Source of the DNA: Herbaspirillum sp.
GTDB lineage: Bacteria; Pseudomonadota; Gammaproteobacteria; Burkholderiales; Burkholderiaceae_D
Direction: 5' to 3'
Assembly (NCBI GenBank): GCA_028291765.1
Contig: JAQGNR010000077.1
Location: forward strand, 1-39,174
Length of the DNA: 39,174 nt
Both the position numbers and the translations under genes were made by a program. Below, piece after piece: positions 35,644-39,174 of this stretch (its first letter is position 1; each line of letters opens with the position of its first letter). The notes beneath the pieces are model-generated. The model had not been told where the DNA came from, ran no database searches, and saw only the letters and a list, made by a program, of their open reading frames with translations.

Positions 35644-35692
35644 TGAAAATTGACCATGGTCAATGAGGGTTGCGTTAACGCCTCGCTATGAT
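35644..35692 (+). promoter_or_regulatory. frc promoter with palindromic activator-like site
   Basis: The core TTGACC-AT-GGTCAA spans 35650-35663 and is a perfect 14-nt palindrome. The 23-nt region 35644-35666 matches the one upstream of oxc at 22 positions. The -10 box TATGAT lies at 35687-35692, again starting exactly 37 nt after the core begins. The predicted leader to the ATG at 35769 is about 70 nt. The element also faces the promoter side of the divergent outer-membrane channel gene. Confidence 0.76.
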
Positions 35693-35768
35693 GGCTCAAA
35701 CTAAACGTTGCGTAATTTAATACCATAATAATTAGATTAATTAGATAGAATTTTCGGAGATATCTACT

Positions 35769-37016
35769 ATGAGCAAAGCACTGGACGGCGTTCGCATTCT
35801 TGATTTCACCCATGTGCAATCGGGGCCGACCTGCACGCAATTGCTGGCCTGGTTCGGCGCCGATGTGATTAAGGTCGAGCGTGCCGGCGAAGGTGATGCC
35901 ACGCGTACACAATTGCGCGATATTCCTGGCGTCGATAGTTTGTATTTTACGATGCTCAATCACAACAAACGCTCCATCACGCTCGACACCAAGACGCCTA
36001 AAGGCAAGGAAGTGTTGGAGACGTTGATCAAGCAATGCGATGTACTGGTCGAGAATTTCGCGCCGGGCGCATTGGACCGCATGGGCTTCACCTGGGCGCG
36101 GATTCAAGAGCTTAATCCGAAGATGGTCGTGGCTTCGGTCAAAGGTTTCGGCCCCGGTCCGTATGCCGATTGCAAGGTCTATGAGAATGTGGCGCAATGC
36201 ACCGGCGGCGCAGCATCTACTACCGGTTTCGATGATGGCCCACCGATGGTGACCGGCGCGCAAATCGGCGACAGCGGCACCGGTTTGCATCTTGCATTGG
36301 GTATTGTGACTGCGTTATATCAGCGCACCCATACCGGACGCGGGCAAAAAGTCGATGCGGCGATGCAGGATTCGGTGCTTAATCTGTGCCGCGTCAAGTT
36401 GCGCGATCAGCAGCGCCTGGAACGCACCGGCCGCATGGAAGAGTATCCGCAATTTCCAAATGGTGAATTCGGCGATGCGGTGCCGCGTGCGGGCAATGCT
36501 TCCGGCGGCGGTCAGCCCGGCTCGATTCTCAAATGCAAGGGCTGGGAAAGCGATCCTAATGCGTATACCTATTTCATTACGCAAGGGCAGGCATGGGAAT
36601 CGATCTGCAAGGTGATTGGACGGGAAGAGTGGATTACCGATCCCGATTACGCAACGCTGCAGGCACGTTTGCCGCGTTTGGCATCGATCTTCGAGACGAT
36701 CGAGGAATGGACCAAAACCAAGACTAAATTCGAAGTGATGGATATATTGAATAAATTCAATATCCCTTGCGGACCGATTTTGTCGATGAAGGAAATTGCC
36801 GCAGAACCGTCGCTGCGCGCCACCGGCACCATCGTCGAGGTCGATCATCCTGAACGCGGCAAATATTTGACTGTAGGCAACCCGATCAAGTTGTCCGATA
36901 GCAGCACCGAAGTGACCCGTTCGCCGCTGCTGGGTGAGCATACCGATGAGGTGTTGATGCAATTGGGTTATAGCGCGCAGGACATCGCTGCTATGCGCGA
37001 AGAGCGGGTGATTTAA
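35769..37016 (+). CDS. frc: Formyl-CoA:oxalate CoA-transferase
   Basis: Frc moves CoA from formyl-CoA to oxalate, making oxalyl-CoA for Oxc and releasing formate. The 415-aa protein is a class III CoA-transferase with the family start [22 protein letters not shown]. The catalytic Asp168 lies in [15 protein letters not shown] and corresponds to Asp169 of the Oxalobacter enzyme. The glycine-rich active-site loop SGGGQPG has Ser in the first position where the Oxalobacter enzyme has Gly. It lacks the short insert that Oxalobacter Frc carries before this loop, as does the similarly sized E. coli enzyme. GGAGA lies 8 nt before the ATG. It is monocistronic with its own operator-bearing promoter. 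Confidence 0.96.
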   Translation: MSKALDGVRILDFTHVQSGPTCTQLLAWFGADVIKVERAGEGDATRTQLRDIPGVDSLYFTMLNHNKRSITLDTKTPKGKEVLETLIKQCDVLVENFAPGALDRMGFTWARIQELNPKMVVASVKGFGPGPYADCKVYENVAQCTGGAASTTGFDDGPPMVTGAQIGDSGTGLHLALGIVTALYQRTHTGRGQKVDAAMQDSVLNLCRVKLRDQQRLERTGRMEEYPQFPNGEFGDAVPRAGNASGGGQPGSILKCKGWESDPNAYTYFITQGQAWESICKVIGREEWITDPDYATLQARLPRLASIFETIEEWTKTKTKFEVMDILNKFNIPCGPILSMKEIAAEPSLRATGTIVEVDHPERGKYLTVGNPIKLSDSSTEVTRSPLLGEHTDEVLMQLGYSAQDIAAMREERVI

Positions 37017-37078
37017 GATTCGCCATTTAAGGCAGCGCTGATGAAGCGCCATGGGCGGCCAATTTCCAGGCGGATGTT

Positions 37079-37158
37079 GTGCTCCGTTCGTGTCATTCCG
37101 GCGGCCTGCGGCCACCTCCCTTCTTTACCTCACTGCGCACAACATCGCGCCACACCCC
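37079..37158 (+). repeat. 80-bp repeat, left inverted copy
   Basis: This is the reverse complement of 38285-38364 with 79 of 80 positions identical (one C/A difference). Weaker similarity extends outward on the far side to about 37033, where it meets the counterpart near 38416. It lies between frc and the end of the monooxygenase gene. The function is unknown. It may be an interspersed repeat. Confidence 0.93.
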
Positions 37159-37215
37159 GCCATACCCCCGCCTCGCAGCGTTACCCTAACGTTCCACCGC
37201 CCGCATCATGGGAAA

Positions 37216-38205
37216 TTACAAGCTTTTCTGTAGCTCAGCGGTAATCTCAAACGAACGCAAGCGTGCAGTGTGATCGTAAATTTGCGCGGTAATCATCAGC
37301 TCGTCGGCACCGGTGCGAGCGATGAATTCACGCAAACCTTCTTTCACTGTTGCCGCCGAACCGACCATCGCACACGACAGCGATCGCTCCAGATGCGCTC
37401 TTTCTTCGGGCTGCCATAAGCCCTCCATGCTGTCGCGGGGCGGCAGCAATTGCCCCGGCACGCCGCGAATCAAATTCAAAAATTGCTGCTGCAACGAAGT
37501 AAACAAACGCAGTCCTTCGGCATCGCTGGCGGCGGCGAACACACTTACACCCAACATCACATAAGGTTTCTGCAATTGCGCGGATGGTTTGAAACGGGTG
37601 CGATAAATCTCGATCGCCTGCATCATCATGGCCGGCGCAAAATGCGACGCGAAGGCAAACGGCAGGCCGAGTTCTGCGGCCAACTGCGCGCCGAACAGAC
37701 TGGAACCGAGCAGCCAAATCGGAATGTCGAGTCCCGCGCCCGGCACCGCCTGTATTGCCTGATTCGGCGTGGCCGGCGCGAAATACGCTTGCAACTCTTG
37801 CACATCCTGCGGGAAATCATCCGCCGTCTCGCTGAGATTACGGCGCAATGCGCGCGCGGTACGCTGGTCGCTGCCGGGCGCGCGGCCCAAGCCCAGATCG
37901 ATACGGCCGGGATAGAGCGATTCCAGCGTGCCGAATTGTTCGGCGATCACCAGTGGCGAATGATTCGGCAGCATGATCCCGCCTGCGCCCACGCGGATGG
38001 TTTTGGTATTGGCTGCGATATGGGAGATGACCAGCGCTGTGGCCGCGCTGGCAATGCCGCGCATATTGTGATGTTCGGCAACCCAGTAGCGGTGGTAGCC
38101 CCAGCGTTCGGCATGCTGCGCCAGATCGCGGGTATTGGCAAAGGCATGGGCTGCGGTGTCGCCTTGTCTGATCGGCGATAGGTCTAGTACGGAAAAAGGA
38201 ATCAT
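37216..38205 (-). CDS. LLM-class flavin-dependent oxidoreductase (YhbW-like)
   Basis: The 329-aa luciferase-like monooxygenase uses a reduced flavin, but its natural substrate is unknown. It begins [17 protein letters not shown] and has the family marks [71 protein letters not shown] and [29 protein letters not shown]. It is most like E. coli YhbW and MsnO8-type proteins. No Shine-Dalgarno is evident before the ATG. Instead there is a heptamer GGGCTAA repeated at about 38211-38230. The gene is bracketed by an 80-bp inverted repeat. Confidence 0.92.
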   Translation of the reverse strand: MIPFSVLDLSPIRQGDTAAHAFANTRDLAQHAERWGYHRYWVAEHHNMRGIASAATALVISHIAANTKTIRVGAGGIMLPNHSPLVIAEQFGTLESLYPGRIDLGLGRAPGSDQRTARALRRNLSETADDFPQDVQELQAYFAPATPNQAIQAVPGAGLDIPIWLLGSSLFGAQLAAELGLPFAFASHFAPAMMMQAIEIYRTRFKPSAQLQKPYVMLGVSVFAAASDAEGLRLFTSLQQQFLNLIRGVPGQLLPPRDSMEGLWQPEERAHLERSLSCAMVGSAATVKEGLREFIARTGADELMITAQIYDHTARLRSFEITAELQKSL

Positions 38206-38884
38206 GATGAGGGCTAAGGGCTAAGGGCTATTAAAATTTAGTTTAGGAGAAGCGTTCAAAGCAGAATGTGCGCTGGCCGCCTTTGGGGTGTGGCGCGATG
38301 TTGTGCGCAGTGATGTAAAGAAGGGAGGTGGCCGCAGGCCGCCGGAATGACACGAACGGAGCACAAACGTCCGCTACAGCCCGCAACAGTCATGACGCTT
38401 ACGCAGCGTTGCCCTAGACGACCTGAACCAATATTTATTTTCATCAGGAAATTCTTATTATTAGCATGGCGCACCGATATATTTCATATGAAACGAAAAA
38501 CCACATCCAAGGGTCTACTCAAGCAATTCTCGTCGCCTGCCGTACTCTTCCCGCCCTATTAGAGCCGGAGAAGAGACTGAAACACGGGAATGCCGCGCAT
38601 TGTCGCGACAAATTGGTCACTTTCGTCGCGATAATGCATCATTATTGAATTATCTGTTTAGGCACCTGCCCTTGCCTCTAAAGAGTGCATAAACTCCCTT
38701 ATAATCGCCTCACTTCGAGACCGGCTCAGGGAGTAATGGGGAGATTTGTCCCGGATCACCAGCATTAAACTCACTATGTTCAGAAATTTTTGCGCCACCC
38801 AATCAAACGACTGCCCTTGCGCCGCCAATGTGAAAAGAATAACAACACATGCACAAGCGGCGCATCAGACTCAGGAAGCATAGC
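38206..38884. other. Intergenic region before the ketoacyl-synthase-like gene
   Basis: This 679-nt gap holds GGGCTAA heptamers (38211-38230), the right copy of the 80-bp repeat (38285-38364), a 12-bp palindrome TTGTCGCGACAA (38600-38611) with a related GTCGCGA about 31 nt further on, and a TATAAT at 38700-38705 without a well-placed -35. These are plausible control elements of the gene at 38885. I see no coding region. Confidence 0.55.
38285..38364 (-). repeat. 80-bp repeat, right inverted copy
   Basis: This is the reverse complement of 37079-37158 at 79 of 80 positions. The two copies point toward each other across the monooxygenase gene, about 1.1 kb apart. Similarity continues weakly to about 38416. 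Confidence 0.93.
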
Positions 38885-39174
38885 GTGACCGAGAACATCC
38901 ACGCCTCTCGCCCTTCGCCCTCGGCCGTCAATGAAGTTCGCTTCAGCGTACTCGCGCATGCGGCATGGGCGCCCGGCCTCGAAACACCGGAAGCATGGTC
39001 GGCCTGGGCCAATGGCAGTCACCCCAGTCACCCTGGCGATAACGCACCACAGATCGAGATCGGCACATCAGGTAGTGCCGATCCGCCGCTATCGGCCATG
39101 CCCGCCATGTTGCGCCGCCGCGCCAGCCTGCCCGGCAAAATGGCGCTCAATGCTGCGTATTCTGCTATAAGCTC
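38885..39174 (+). CDS. Beta-ketoacyl synthase-like chain-length factor (partial, runs off the window)
   Basis: An uninterrupted frame begins at a GTG at 38885-38887 (AGGAAG 6 nt upstream) and runs off the right edge with 96 codons visible. It reads NEVRFSVLAHAAWAPGLETPEAWSAW and later PPLSAMPAMLRRRASLPGKMALNAAYSA. This pattern is typical of the N-terminal domain of ketoacyl-synthase-like chain-length factors of aryl-polyene and similar clusters. These lack a full condensing site and pair with a true ketosynthase. An in-frame ATG at 38849 would add 12 residues but has a poor ribosome-binding site. The catalytic region is outside the window, so the enzyme class is inferred from this N-terminus only. 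Confidence 0.75.
   Translation, partial: MTENIHASRPSPSAVNEVRFSVLAHAAWAPGLETPEAWSAWANGSHPSHPGDNAPQIEIGTSGSADPPLSAMPAMLRRRASLPGKMALNAAYSAIS

Noticed and set aside
35541-36290. 249-codon open frame on the minus strand covering the frc promoter and 5' end
   Set aside because: It overlaps frc, whose homology and catalytic residues are clear, and its product has no recognisable domain. It is an antisense shadow.
38736-38768. Short ATG frame with an upstream GGGAG in the region before the ketoacyl-synthase gene
   Set aside because: It stops after ten codons and resembles no known leader peptide. It is too short to support.
1-39174. CRISPR arrays, tRNA/rRNA genes, transposases, prophage genes
   Set aside because: I looked for these on both strands and found none. 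The repeats present are two-copy or local.

Overview
The window looks like chromosomal DNA of a betaproteobacterium, most probably Oxalobacteraceae (Herminiimonas / Oxalicibacterium-like). This is an inference from the flagellar gene order, a PEP-CTERM gene with an exosortase-associated acyltransferase, and the oxc/frc oxalate genes. No organism-specific marker such as rRNA is present.

Layout. (1) 1-12.6 kb is a flagellar block. The fliF-fliG-fliH-fliI-fliJ operon (minus strand, fliJ cut by the window edge) diverges from fliE (plus). Beyond a strong terminator lie, on the minus strand, fliC - flaG - fliD - fliS - fliT - fliK - an flhB C-terminal paralogue - a YcgR-type PilZ brake gene. A sigma-28 promoter precedes fliC, and a TPR/glycosyltransferase-like gene sits just upstream of it. 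(2) 14.9-15.9 kb holds lexA with a consensus SOS box and its own terminator, then a very long perfect hairpin. (3) 15.9-20.8 kb has PEP-CTERM-associated functions: a PaaK/LuxE-like adenylate-forming enzyme, a PEP-CTERM/exosortase-associated N-acyltransferase, a divergent PEP-CTERM protein gene with a textbook sigma-54 promoter, and an OafA-type membrane acyltransferase. No exosortase gene is in the window. (4) 20.9-25.2 kb is a set of single genes: an ACS-type MFS transporter, a TPR membrane protein, a DUF2236/MpaB-like protein and a secreted SRPBCC protein. (5) 25.2-37.0 kb carries a SulP-STAS-cNMP transporter, an RND pump (permease plus adaptor), oxalyl-CoA decarboxylase (oxc), the NodT-type outer-membrane channel, and formyl-CoA:oxalate CoA-transferase (frc). 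(6) 37.0-39.2 kb holds a luciferase-like monooxygenase gene flanked by an 80-bp inverted repeat, and then the start of a ketoacyl-synthase chain-length-factor gene, probably the edge of an aryl-polyene-type cluster.

Most notable: oxc and frc are separate transcription units about 3.7 kb apart. Each is preceded by a nearly identical 23-bp element built on the inverted repeat TTGACC-N2-GGTCAA. In both cases a TATGAT -10 box begins exactly 37 nt after the start of the 14-nt core, which would put the element near -42. In both cases the gene on the other side of the element, facing away, belongs to the RND pump (adaptor next to oxc, outer-membrane channel next to frc). This looks like an undescribed oxalate regulon controlled by one activator and perhaps shared with a drug- or acid-efflux pump.

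Frc moves CoA from formyl-CoA to oxalate. Oxc decarboxylates oxalyl-CoA to formyl-CoA and CO2. The two together form the oxalate-degrading cycle.
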